A stretch of 64,000 nt of DNA from NCBI RefSeq assembly GCF_900604535.1, contig NZ_UWOT01000002.1:1-64000 (forward strand), given 5' to 3'. A program made the position numbers and the translations under genes. This document shows positions 33,235 to 42,227 of the stretch, one piece after another. The notes under the pieces are model-generated. The model was not told the origin of the DNA. It did not search any database and worked only from the letters and a program-made list of their open reading frames with translations. The stretch's first letter is position 1; each line of letters begins with the position of its first letter. The stretch is from Romboutsia_E sp900604535 (GTDB lineage: Bacteria; Bacillota; Clostridia; Peptostreptococcales; Peptostreptococcaceae).

Positions 33235-35355
33235 ATGAGAAAAATATTAGTTTTAGCAGAAAAACCTTCAGTAGGTAGAGATATAGCTAGAGTATTAGGT
33301 TGTAAAAATGACAAGAATGGATATATAGAAGGTCCTAAATATATAGTTACATGGGCTTTAGGACATCTAGTAACCTTAGCAGACCCAGAGAGTTATGATG
33401 AAAAATATAGAAATTGGAATATAGAGGATCTACCAATACTTCCAAAATATTTAAAAACTGTTGTAATAAAAAAAACTAGTAAACAATTTAATGTAGTAAA
33501 ATCACAAATGAATAGAGATGATGTAAATGAAATTGTAATTGCAACTGATGCAGGAAGGGAAGGAGAGCTTGTTGCAAGATGGATAATAGATAAAGTTAAA
33601 ACAAGTAAGCCATTAAAAAGACTTTGGATATCATCTAATACTGACAAGGCTATTAAAGATGGTTTCAACAAGTTAAAAGATGGAAAAGAATATGATAATT
33701 TATATTATTCAGCAATAGCAAGGTCAGAGGCTGACTGGGTAGTTGGTATAAATGCAACTAGAGCTTTAACAACTAAGTACAATGCTCAACTTTCTTGTGG
33801 TAGAGTACAAACTCCAACATTAGGTATGATATTAAAAAGAGAAGACGAAATAAGAAAATTTAAACCTAAAGATTATTATGGTATAGAAGTTAATACTATT
33901 AAAGGGAATAGTAAATTAAAATTTATATGGCAAGATAATAAAAATAAAAGTGAATCAACATTTAGTGAAAATAAAATAAACTCTATTATTGAAAAGATAA
34001 ATGACAATAAATTAAAACTAATTGAAGTAAGTGAAAGCACGAAGAAGAAATATTCTCCTCAGCTATACGATTTAACTGAATTACAAAGAGATGCAAATAG
34101 AATATTTGGTTATTCAGCTAAAGAAACATTATCTATAATGCAAAAGCTATATGAACACCATAAAATACTTACTTATCCAAGAACAGATTCTAGGTATTTA
34201 ACTGAAGATATAGTAGATACCTTAAAAGATAGAATAAAAGCGGTAAATGTAAGTGACTATACTAGAATTTGTACAAAATTATTAAAATCTAAATTAATAG
34301 GAAATAAATCATTTGTAGATGATTCTAAGGTAAGTGATCACCACGCAATAATACCAACAGAAGAAAGAGTATTTTTAGGCGATTTAAGTGATAAGGAAAG
34401 AAAGATTTATGATTTAGTAGTAAAGAGATTTTTAAGTGTATTATGTCCTCCATATGAATATGTTCAAACGATAGCTATAGGTGAAATAGAAGGTGAACAG
34501 TTTTCGTTAAAAGGAAATAAAATAATTAACTTAGGGTGGAAAGAAAACTATAAAGATATAGATGATGAAGAGGATTATGATAGTATACCTGATTTAAAGA
34601 AAGGCGATATATTAGATATAAGTAGGATCAATAAAACTAGTGGAAAAACTAATCCTCCATCATATCTAAATGAAGGTACACTTCTTACATCTATGGAAAA
34701 GAATAACTTAGGTACAGTGGCAACTAGAGCAGATATAATAGAAAAATTATTTAATTCATTTTTAGTAGAGAAAAAAGGAAAAGAGATACACATAACATCT
34801 AAAGGAAGACAATTGTTAGACTTAGTCCCAAGTGATTTAAAAACACCAGAACTTACAGCAAAATGGGAATGTAAGCTAAATCACATTTCGAAAGGAAAAC
34901 TAAGTAAAGATGTATTTTTAAAGGAAATAAATAATTATTCTAAAGATATTGTTAAAGAAATAAAAAATAGTGATAATAAATTTAAGCATGATAATTTAAC
35001 GAGAAATAAGTGTCCAGAATGTGGTAAATATATGCTTGAGGTAAATGGAAAGAAAGGGAAAATACTAGTTTGTGAAGATAGAGAATGTAATACTAGAAAG
35101 ACTATTTCACAAGTTACTAATTCTAGATGCCCAAATTGCCATAAAAAGTTAGAATTAAAAGGTGAAGGTGACGGAAGAATTTTTGTTTGTAAATGTGGAT
35201 ATAGAGAAAAGTTATCAGCATTTAATAAGCGTAAAAAAGAAGAAAAAAACAAAGCATCTAAAAAAGATATAAAAAAGTATTTAAAAAATCAAAATAAAAA
35301 TGATGAAGCTTTTAATAACCCATTTGCAGAAGCTCTTTTAAAATTAAAAAAATAA
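33235..35355 (+). CDS. topB: DNA topoisomerase III (type IA)
   Basis: 706 residues. A Toprim domain at the N-terminus (LVLAEKPSVGRDIA; VIATDAGREGELVARWI), the catalytic Tyr Y314 in TYPRTDSRYL and the toroidal domain form a type IA topoisomerase of the TopB class. Two C-terminal zinc ribbons follow: C-x2-C pairs in RNKCPECGKYM ... VCEDREC and SRCPNCHKKL ... VCKCGY. The tail is very basic. I start at ATG 33235 (AAAGGA upstream) because the preceding TTG at 33196 has no site and adds non-conserved residues. Role: decatenation and recombination-intermediate resolution. Confidence 0.93.
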   Translation: MRKILVLAEKPSVGRDIARVLGCKNDKNGYIEGPKYIVTWALGHLVTLADPESYDEKYRNWNIEDLPILPKYLKTVVIKKTSKQFNVVKSQMNRDDVNEIVIATDAGREGELVARWIIDKVKTSKPLKRLWISSNTDKAIKDGFNKLKDGKEYDNLYYSAIARSEADWVVGINATRALTTKYNAQLSCGRVQTPTLGMILKREDEIRKFKPKDYYGIEVNTIKGNSKLKFIWQDNKNKSESTFSENKINSIIEKINDNKLKLIEVSESTKKKYSPQLYDLTELQRDANRIFGYSAKETLSIMQKLYEHHKILTYPRTDSRYLTEDIVDTLKDRIKAVNVSDYTRICTKLLKSKLIGNKSFVDDSKVSDHHAIIPTEERVFLGDLSDKERKIYDLVVKRFLSVLCPPYEYVQTIAIGEIEGEQFSLKGNKIINLGWKENYKDIDDEEDYDSIPDLKKGDILDISRINKTSGKTNPPSYLNEGTLLTSMEKNNLGTVATRADIIEKLFNSFLVEKKGKEIHITSKGRQLLDLVPSDLKTPELTAKWECKLNHISKGKLSKDVFLKEINNYSKDIVKEIKNSDNKFKHDNLTRNKCPECGKYMLEVNGKKGKILVCEDRECNTRKTISQVTNSRCPNCHKKLELKGEGDGRIFVCKCGYREKLSAFNKRKKEEKNKASKKDIKKYLKNQNKNDEAFNNPFAEALLKLKK

Positions 35356-35359
35356 TATA

Positions 35360-35410
35360 AAATATGGTATATGGAAATTAAAGCATCAATTTCTATATAC
35401 CATATTTTTT
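35360..35410 (+). terminator. Terminator of topB
   Basis: AAATATGGTATAT-GAAATT arms with their complement and a T run. Confidence 0.8.
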
Positions 35411-35476
35411 ATGCGTAATTATGCTATACTTTTTATAGGAATTATAAGTAAGGAGGTACTTATATATAATAAATTT

Positions 35477-35590
35477 ATGGGGATATTAAACGATATGAAA
35501 ACTCAAATTATTACGTATAATACTTTAGAAGATGAAGTAATTAAAGATGATTTAAGCATGCTCATCAAATCCTTTACTAAATTATGTTAA
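35477..35590 (+). CDS. Possible small protein, 37 residues
   Basis: From ATG 35477 a 37-residue frame (MGILNDMKTQIITYN...) ends 12 bp before the next gene, which has its own GAGGT. A perfect AGGAGG lies at 35451-35456, too far (20 bp) for this ATG; a non-standard start at about 35462 would fit better. The composition is that of a small acidic helical protein. No family recognised; coding status is uncertain. Confidence 0.3.
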   Translation: MGILNDMKTQIITYNTLEDEVIKDDLSMLIKSFTKLC

Positions 35591-35602
35591 AGAGGTATTG
35601 TA

Positions 35603-36181
35603 ATGAAAAATAAAAAAATCATAAAGTGTTTTTTAATTGTTATTTATAGTATATATTTAGCTTCTTCGGTTTACTTTTTTAAAGAGAATGAAATGCAAAA
35701 AATAATCACAATAGGGCTTTGTATAATAGGTACCATAGCATTAAGTATAATAAATATAAAATATAATAAGCTTTTAGATAATGGTATATTTGTGAATTTA
35801 ACGTTTTTTATTTTTATATCTGTATTACTTGGAACTTGTTTTAAATTCTACAATATAAATCATTATGATGATTTTTTACACTTATATTCAGGAATAATTA
35901 CATGTAATATAGCATATTTAATTATTAAGTATTTTAATAATAGTGAAAATATAAATAATATGAATATAATTTTTATAATTACTTTTTTATTTATGTTTGT
36001 AATGGGAATTGCAAGTATGTGGGAAATATTAGAATTTACTATAGATAGTTTATTCGGAATGCATACACAAATTGGTGGATTAAAAGATACTATGATTGAT
36101 ATGATTGATGCACTTATAGGTTCTATAATATCTATACCATATTTCACCTTAAAATTAAAAAATAAGAATATCTCAAATTAA
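35603..36181 (+). CDS. DUF2238/YjdF-like membrane protein
   Basis: 192 residues with about six membrane helices. It has the acidic/His pattern of the YjdF (DUF2238) family: HYDDFLHLYSG near residue 92, GIASMWEILEF near 135, and DTMIDMIDALIGS near 166. The conserved polar residues within helices suggest a metal or substrate site, but the family has no established function. The reading frame's last codons form one arm of the terminator hairpin. Confidence 0.72.
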   Translation: MKNKKIIKCFLIVIYSIYLASSVYFFKENEMQKIITIGLCIIGTIALSIINIKYNKLLDNGIFVNLTFFIFISVLLGTCFKFYNINHYDDFLHLYSGIITCNIAYLIIKYFNNSENINNMNIIFIITFLFMFVMGIASMWEILEFTIDSLFGMHTQIGGLKDTMIDMIDALIGSIISIPYFTLKLKNKNISN

Positions 36182-36202
36182 TTTGAGATATTCTTATTTT
36201 TA
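36161..36202. terminator. Bidirectional terminator overlapping a gene end
   Basis: A perfect 19-bp inverted repeat (AATAAGAATATCTCAAATT and complement) with no spare loop. The left arm is coding sequence of the DUF2238 gene. Confidence 0.85.
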
Positions 36203-36212
36203 TTTATAAATA

Positions 36213-37472
36213 TTATGATGTAAACTCAATTTCATCATTTAAAGTTCCTTGTATATATGCATCTATAGATTGAGAAATTCTCTTAGCGGCAACTACAGCT
36301 TCTATAACTGTACTTGCACCATGGGCAACATCTCCACATGCAAATACACCTTCTCTTGTTGTTTGTCCAAATTCATTAGTATGTAAAAGACCTCCTCTTT
36401 TTACATCTAATCCTTTATTATTAACTACTATATTATTTTTAGCTTCTTGACTAACTGCAATTAAAATAGAATCACACTCAACTAATTTTTCACTATTTTC
36501 GATAGTAATAAGTGAAGTAGAACCATCCTCATTAGTTACTTTTTTTGTATCAGCAAGTATTATACCTTCATCTACTATTTCAACAGGTGATTTAAAAGTA
36601 TCAAATAAAACACCTTCATTTTTAGCATCATTAATTTCATGCTTAGTAGCAGTCATATCTTCAAAATCACGTCTATATGTTATATATACTTCTTTAGCTC
36701 CATAGTGCTTTGCACTTCTAGCTGCATCCATAGCAACATTACCAGCACCTATTATTACAACTTTTTCACCTAAGTCATAAAGGTGAGGACTCTTTAAATA
36801 GTTTATGGCATAATGACAATGACCAAAAGTTTCACCCTTAATATTCAATCTTTTTGGATTCCAAACACCTGTACCTATAAATATAGCTTTATATCCATCT
36901 TCAAAAAGCTTATCTAAAGTTACAACAGGTCCAACTAAAGAATTTATTTTTATCTTTATACCATATTCTTTTAATCTTGTACCAAGTAAATTAATTATAT
37001 TTTCAGGCAGTCTAAAACTTGGTATACCATAAGTTAATACTCCGCCTATTTTTTCATTTTTCTCAAAAATAGTAACATCATATCCCTTTTTAGCTAAATC
37101 AAAAGCAACTGTTATTCCAGCTGGACCAGAACCAACTATAGCTACTTTTAAATTATTAGACTCGGGTTTTGTAATTTTCATATTTTTTAAATATTCAAAT
37201 GAAATTTCTTTTTCTATATCATAAAAATGCACAGGTTCACCTTTTATACCTCTTATGCAGTTACCACTACATTGATTCTCGTGTGGGCATACAATTGCAC
37301 ATATAGAAGATAAGGGATTATTTTCAAAAAGTATTTTACCCGCTTCTTCGAAATTATTTTCTTTAAAAAGTTTTATTATTTCTGGAATTGGAGTATTAAT
37401 TGGACAATTTTTTTGACATCTAGCGTTTTTACATAAAAGACAATTATTTGCTTCATTTAAAAGATTATTCAT
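36213..37472 (-). CDS. GltD-like NAD(P)-dependent oxidoreductase (glutamate synthase small-subunit family)
   Basis: 419 residues. An N-terminal Fe-S domain contains CLLCKNARCQKNCPINTPIP and CAIVCPHENQCSGNCIRG (eight Cys for two clusters). An FAD-binding motif GSGPAGITVAFDLAKKGYDVTIFE (about 112-135) and an NAD(P)-binding motif GAGNVAMDAARSA (about 243-255) follow, with a C-terminal GVFACGDVAHG. It resembles the small subunit of glutamate synthase and the NfnB/SudB flavoproteins. No large GltB subunit is adjacent, so it may act alone or with another partner; the reaction is uncertain. Confidence 0.87.
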   Translation of the reverse strand: MNNLLNEANNCLLCKNARCQKNCPINTPIPEIIKLFKENNFEEAGKILFENNPLSSICAIVCPHENQCSGNCIRGIKGEPVHFYDIEKEISFEYLKNMKITKPESNNLKVAIVGSGPAGITVAFDLAKKGYDVTIFEKNEKIGGVLTYGIPSFRLPENIINLLGTRLKEYGIKIKINSLVGPVVTLDKLFEDGYKAIFIGTGVWNPKRLNIKGETFGHCHYAINYLKSPHLYDLGEKVVIIGAGNVAMDAARSAKHYGAKEVYITYRRDFEDMTATKHEINDAKNEGVLFDTFKSPVEIVDEGIILADTKKVTNEDGSTSLITIENSEKLVECDSILIAVSQEAKNNIVVNNKGLDVKRGGLLHTNEFGQTTREGVFACGDVAHGASTVIEAVVAAKRISQSIDAYIQGTLNDEIEFTS

Positions 37473-37681
37473 AATATCCCCCTTGTAGTATTAATTTTAT
37501 TATTTAGATTATATTATATCAAAAAAGTAAAGTGAAATTTAATTTATATTTTAACAAAGATAAAAGATAAATGTATATTTTGTTTTTTAACTACTATAGT
37601 TTACTAAATATGTATATTTTAGTAATATTATATATGATATTGTAAAAAAAGATAAATAGTACTGCTTAGGAGGAATCATAA

Positions 37682-38536
37682 TTGTTTAAAAAGCTTTTTA
37701 GTTTAATTAATAAGAAAAAACAAACAGAAAATTTAAAAGAGGTTAGCAATAATATAGAAGTTGTTAATGCAGAAAATGAAGTTTCTATAGCTGAAATTAA
37801 TGAAGAAAAATTAGAAACAGACAAATTACTTAAAGTAAAAATTAATGAAGATAGTAAAAAAGACGCAGAAGAAATTATATCGAAAGAAGAAATGGATAAT
37901 GTAAAGAAATTCTTACAAGAAAATGAGGAATATATAAAAAATATTAAAATAAATAGAGGTCGAGGAATAAGGGCTATAGATTTATATAGTGAAGAAGTAT
38001 TAGAGTTTAATACATACAAGGAGTGTAGCAGAAAATTAAAAGTACCACTGTCATACATAAAGGAAAATTTAAAATATGGACATACAGATTATATGGGAAG
38101 TGCAATTAATTATCTAAAAGAATCTCTTGGAGAATCAATGGAAGATGAAAGCGAGTATTTAAATAGCAATAAAACTCCAATTGAATTATTTAATTATTTA
38201 AATGATAAAATATTTTCAAATAAAATTTCTGAAGAAAAAAGAGAAGAAATTCTATCAAGTGATAAAATTGAACCGTTGAAGATGCATTATAAATTTGAGT
38301 GTATAGATAAAGAATACGATGATTACTTTACAAAGTATGGGACTATAATTAAAAGAGGTGGAAATAAAAAAATTGAGTTAGTGAATCAAAAAGGAGAAGT
38401 AATTGAAGTATTTAAGTCTTTAGTAAGTTGTTGTGATTACTTAAATAAAGATAAAAATGAAATTACTTATAAATTAAAACATGGATATAACAAAGTTGGT
38501 AGATATGAAATAAGATATAGTTTAAGGAATATATAA
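37682..38536 (+). CDS. Orphan protein with two NUMOD1-like motifs
   Basis: 284 residues from a TTG preceded by AGGAGG (9 bp). A basic N-terminus and an acidic, Lys/Glu-rich region (15-85) precede two copies of a NUMOD1-like helix-turn-helix pattern: about residues 98-136 (IRAIDLYSEEVLEF then TYKECSRKLKVPLSYIKENL) and about 236-273 (IELVNQKGEVIEVF then SLVSCCDYLNKDKNEITYKL). NUMOD1 motifs normally bind DNA in homing endonucleases, but no nuclease domain is present here. I infer a DNA-binding protein of unknown role. Neighbours give no clue. Confidence 0.55.
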   Translation: MFKKLFSLINKKKQTENLKEVSNNIEVVNAENEVSIAEINEEKLETDKLLKVKINEDSKKDAEEIISKEEMDNVKKFLQENEEYIKNIKINRGRGIRAIDLYSEEVLEFNTYKECSRKLKVPLSYIKENLKYGHTDYMGSAINYLKESLGESMEDESEYLNSNKTPIELFNYLNDKIFSNKISEEKREEILSSDKIEPLKMHYKFECIDKEYDDYFTKYGTIIKRGGNKKIELVNQKGEVIEVFKSLVSCCDYLNKDKNEITYKLKHGYNKVGRYEIRYSLRNI

Positions 38537-38631
38537 TTCATAATAAATTCATCTTACTTTCATTTAGTATTCACACTTTCTGATAATAAATAATGTAATA
38601 TAAATATAGAATAAATTTTTAGGAGGAACTT

Positions 38632-39735
38632 ATGTCAGAAGATAAGGGTGTAAGAGAAAATAAAGAAGATTTAGTAGTTGAATCTACTGACTCTATAAAT
38701 TATATAGACAAAACTAATAAGAAAAAGAAAAGATTAAAAAAAGTAAATATAAAAAAAGATATAGTTAAAAAAGTAATATCATTTACTCTAGTAGGTGTTA
38801 TTTGCTTAGTAATAGGATTTACATATGGTAAAAGTGTAGGTAGAGGTTTACCAGCCACTTCAAAGACGTACAGTAAAGGTAAGGTATATGCTACAGTTGG
38901 AGATACCTCTATTACAGGTAAACAGCTACAATCAATGATGGATCCATACTTCTATTTACAAGGAAATACCAAGTTAAGTGATGAAGAGATAGAATCATAT
39001 GAATATAGTATGTTAGATTATATGACTACTGTAGAAGCTATGTATAAAGAGGCAATAGCAAATGATGTTAGTATTACAGATGATGAGGTAGATTCTGAAT
39101 ATGAAAGTACAATGAGTTCAATAGAGTATCAGTTTGGAATGACAGAAGATGAGTATTTAAAAGAATTTAATATGACTGAGAAGTCTCTTAAAGAAGAATT
39201 AAAAAAAGAATTAATTGCTATAAAATACTTAGAAGAATCAACAGAGGTAACTGAAGAAGAAGCTCAAAATTATTATGATAAAAATAAAGATGAATTTTTA
39301 GAGGTTAAAGCATCACATATATTAATAAAAACAACTGATGATGATGGAAATGAATTAAGTGATGAAGAAAAAGAAAAGGCCAAATTAAAAGCTGAAGAAA
39401 TATTAAAAAAGGCAAAAGATGGAGAAGATTTTGCTTCTTTAGCTAAGGAATACTCAGAAGACAGTAGTGCAACAGATGGTGGAGACTTAGGATTTTTTAA
39501 ATCTGGTGATATGGTAGAAGAGTTTGAAAAAGCAGCATTTTCTTTAGGAAATGGTCAAATTTATGATGAGGTTGTAGAAACTGATTATGGATATCATATA
39601 ATTATAAAGACTGATGAACAATATTCTTCATTTGATGATGAAAAAGAGTCTTTAATAAGTGAATTATCTTATAATAAACAAAATACATTAATAGACGATG
39701 TACTAGAAAAATATGAGGTAGAAATAAAAGAATAA
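38632..39735 (+). CDS. prsA: Membrane-anchored PrsA-like foldase (parvulin peptidyl-prolyl isomerase)
   Basis: 367 residues. A Lys-rich cytoplasmic start, one membrane helix (about 49-67), a SurA-like N-terminal helical region and a parvulin domain (about 225-325: VKASHILIKT, EDFASLAKEYSEDSSATDGGDLGFF, YGYHIIIKTDE). It would fold secreted proteins on the outer face of the membrane. Unlike Bacillus PrsA it has no lipobox; the anchor is a transmembrane helix. AGGAGG precedes the ATG. Confidence 0.9.
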   Translation: MSEDKGVRENKEDLVVESTDSINYIDKTNKKKKRLKKVNIKKDIVKKVISFTLVGVICLVIGFTYGKSVGRGLPATSKTYSKGKVYATVGDTSITGKQLQSMMDPYFYLQGNTKLSDEEIESYEYSMLDYMTTVEAMYKEAIANDVSITDDEVDSEYESTMSSIEYQFGMTEDEYLKEFNMTEKSLKEELKKELIAIKYLEESTEVTEEEAQNYYDKNKDEFLEVKASHILIKTTDDDGNELSDEEKEKAKLKAEEILKKAKDGEDFASLAKEYSEDSSATDGGDLGFFKSGDMVEEFEKAAFSLGNGQIYDEVVETDYGYHIIIKTDEQYSSFDDEKESLISELSYNKQNTLIDDVLEKYEVEIKE

Positions 39736-39743
39736 TTTTAAAA

Positions 39744-39782
39744 AAATAAGGTGACTTAATATATTAGTTACCTTATTTTTAT
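39744..39782 (+). terminator. Terminator of the prsA-like gene
   Basis: AAATAAGGTGACT / AGTTACCTTATTT stem (one G-U) and a T run. Confidence 0.8.
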
Positions 39783-39845
39783 TATACGATTATAAAAAAT
39801 GTATAAGTTTATGATATTATAAAATGTATAAAGGGAGATGAGATT

Positions 39846-40190
39846 GTGATTAAAAAAAAGAGCGATTTATTCATTGAGGATGGAAACTTAAGAAATGGAA
39901 AAGGTAATGTAAAAAGGGAGCATATAATTAAGGGAGATGAATTTAAGGGAAAAGGAAAACTTTTTGCTAAAATTACAATACCAAAAGGTAATTCTATAGG
40001 GATGCATGATCATACTGAAGATTTTGAAGTATATTATATTTTAAGAGGAACAGGGCAAGTCTTAGATAATGGTGATCTTATTCAAGTTAATGAAGGTGAT
40101 GTAATATATACTGCAGATGGAAATGAACATTATATAGAAAACATAGGAAACGAGGATTTAGAGTTAATAGCATTAGTTTTATATGAATAA
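39846..40190 (+). CDS. Small cupin-domain protein
   Basis: 114 residues from a GTG (AAGGGAG upstream). A single cupin barrel: motif 1 G-N-S-I-G-M-H-D-H-T-E-D-F-E-V-Y-Y gives the HxH(x)3-4E metal-binding set, and motif 2 GDVIYTADGNEHYIEN supplies the last His. Such mono-cupins bind a divalent metal and may act as isomerases, dioxygenases or sensors. Substrate unknown. It is a single-gene unit between two terminators. Confidence 0.85.
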   Translation: MIKKKSDLFIEDGNLRNGKGNVKREHIIKGDEFKGKGKLFAKITIPKGNSIGMHDHTEDFEVYYILRGTGQVLDNGDLIQVNEGDVIYTADGNEHYIENIGNEDLELIALVLYE

Positions 40191-40222
40191 ATAAATGCTC
40201 TGGTATTCCAGAGCATTATTTA
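40191..40222 (+). terminator. Terminator of the cupin gene
   Basis: AATGCTCTGG TATT CCAGAGCATT, a perfect stem-loop followed by ATTT. Confidence 0.82.
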
Positions 40223-40229
40223 AATAGAT

Positions 40230-40405
40230 TTGCCTAAGGGAAGTTAAGACTAATTAGTTAGATAGAGGCTAGAACACTTATTATATTTATATCAATATAA
40301 ACAATGATAAATTTATATAATATAAAAAAACTATGGTGGGTGATGTCATATTTATATGGTTATCATGATATAGTAAAATATAGTACTGCTTATAACCTTA
40401 GGCAA
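40230..40405. other. 176-bp segment closed by a 10-bp inverted repeat, possible structured RNA
   Basis: TTGCCTAAGG (40230-40239) and CCTTAGGCAA (40396-40405) are perfectly complementary and enclose about 156 bases without a reading frame. This could be the closing stem of a small RNA or a regulatory 3' region for either neighbouring gene. I cannot match it to 6S, SRP, tmRNA or a known riboswitch. Confidence 0.25.
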
Positions 40406-40444
40406 TTCTAGTAATATTATTTTAACCAAAATCTACTTTATTTA

Positions 40445-42001
40445 TTATATTTTAAATTTAGTTATTATAGATTCTAGTTCATCATTATCCTCATCTATCC
40501 AAGTATAAAAATCTTTTTTCTTGTTATTAACAGCGGTTCCTATTTCAAATAATAATTTTGGCAAATCTGTAGCTTTGAAATCACCTATAAATCTACCCAG
40601 TCTAGTTTTACCTAATTTGAAATCGCCATCAACAAACACTCCAAAAGCATCTACTAATTGTCCATCGGATTTTTTCTTTTTACCAGTTAATCCAATGGCT
40701 CCTATTTGGTGCACACCGCATGAATTCATACAACCTGATATATATATTCTAGGAATAGCATTTAGTATATCGTCATTTCCATTATCTTTAAAAAATGATA
40801 TTATATCTTGTAACATTTGTTGGCTATTTTGAATTCCAATTTGACAAATTGGAACGCCTATACAAGCTACACTTTTTTCTATGCTAGTATTCCCACTTAT
40901 ATTAGTAGTTATCTCAAGGATTTTTTTTGCTTCATTTCCATCAAGATTTATAATATATAAGCCTTCTGTCATTGCTAATCTAATCATAGGGTTTTTACAT
41001 TTATCCAATTCATATAACAAAGATTTCAAATCTCTAAGAGATAAAAGACCTCCAATAGGGTGGATATAAACAGCATATCTTCCTTGTTGTTTTTGTTTTA
41101 TTAATCTAGTGTTGAAAATATCTAATTCAGTGCCACCTTCATCATATTTTATTGGTTCAGGATTAAGATCGAGGCCACCTTTTTCTTTTTCTTTAGCAAC
41201 ATATTCTTTGAAAATTTTTAAAAATTCATCTTCTCCTAGATTGCTAACCATATATCTTACTCTTGCTCTACTATGATTTTTATAGTCTCCATGATCCATA
41301 AACATTTTAGTAAGACCTTCAACATAATAAAGTGCATCTGATGGTTTAATTAATTCATCTAATTGTAGAGAAACCGATGGATTTTGTCCTAACCCACCAC
41401 CAACAAATACTTTAAAATATGGTTGATTATCTTTTATTGTAGCTATAAATCCTAAGTCTTGTACTGTACAGTGAGCAGTATCACTTTCGCAATTAGAGTA
41501 TGAAACTTTTAATTTTCTAGGTAAATGATAAGTTGTAATTTTATTTATAAAATGATTATCTGTAGCTATAGAGTAAGGCGCTACATCAAAAGCTTCATTC
41601 TTATCAACTCCAGACAAAGGAGATAAACCAACATTTCTAGGGAAATTACCTCCACCACCTCTAGTAAATATATTATTATTTATTCCTTCTTCCATAATGT
41701 TGCAAATAGCATCAATATCTAATCCGTGTAATTGTATAGCTTGTCTAGTTGTCAAATGTATATGGCTTAAGTTATGCTTATTTGCCATTTGGTAGATAGT
41801 ATGTAGTTGAGAACGAGATAACACACCAGAAGAAACTCTAAGTCTAATCATGAAAGACTTTTGATCTCTTTGTGCATAAACTCCATATCCGCCTGAAAAT
41901 CTTTTATATTCCATTTTAGGTATTTCACCATTAAAAAACTTTAAAGAAAATTCTTTAAAATTAGGAATTTCTTTTAATAATTTTTCTTTTAAATTATCCA
42001 T
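40445..42001 (-). CDS. Nitrite/sulfite reductase haemoprotein (sirohaem/4Fe-4S family)
   Basis: 518 residues with two repeats of the ferredoxin-like half-domain and sirohaem domain. Substrate-side motifs are LTTRQAIQLH and a glycine-rich GGGGNFPRNV. The cluster-sirohaem ligands are seen as CIGVPIC (C-x5-C) and CMNSCGVHQIG (C-x3-C) in the C-terminal third. It reduces nitrite or sulfite with six electrons, and sequence alone does not tell which. No flavoprotein reductase gene is adjacent, so ferredoxin is the probable donor. Start ATG with GAGGTG upstream. Confidence 0.88.
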   Translation of the reverse strand: MDNLKEKLLKEIPNFKEFSLKFFNGEIPKMEYKRFSGGYGVYAQRDQKSFMIRLRVSSGVLSRSQLHTIYQMANKHNLSHIHLTTRQAIQLHGLDIDAICNIMEEGINNNIFTRGGGGNFPRNVGLSPLSGVDKNEAFDVAPYSIATDNHFINKITTYHLPRKLKVSYSNCESDTAHCTVQDLGFIATIKDNQPYFKVFVGGGLGQNPSVSLQLDELIKPSDALYYVEGLTKMFMDHGDYKNHSRARVRYMVSNLGEDEFLKIFKEYVAKEKEKGGLDLNPEPIKYDEGGTELDIFNTRLIKQKQQGRYAVYIHPIGGLLSLRDLKSLLYELDKCKNPMIRLAMTEGLYIINLDGNEAKKILEITTNISGNTSIEKSVACIGVPICQIGIQNSQQMLQDIISFFKDNGNDDILNAIPRIYISGCMNSCGVHQIGAIGLTGKKKKSDGQLVDAFGVFVDGDFKLGKTRLGRFIGDFKATDLPKLLFEIGTAVNNKKKDFYTWIDEDNDELESIITKFKI

Positions 42002-42227
42002 TTTTACACCTCAACTATATATTTGTTTCAAAATATATTATTTACGTTAAAGGTATAAATATTATATATACTTATTTTAAAGTTAAAAATATATTATATA
42101 TAAAAGACGTGATATAATTAAATAAAAGAAATAAACTAGTAGTATTTTGTTTTAAGTTTTTACTTTATGGTTTATAATTAAGACAAGAAAATTATAAATA
42201 TAGGAATAATCTGAAGGATGTGAGTGT

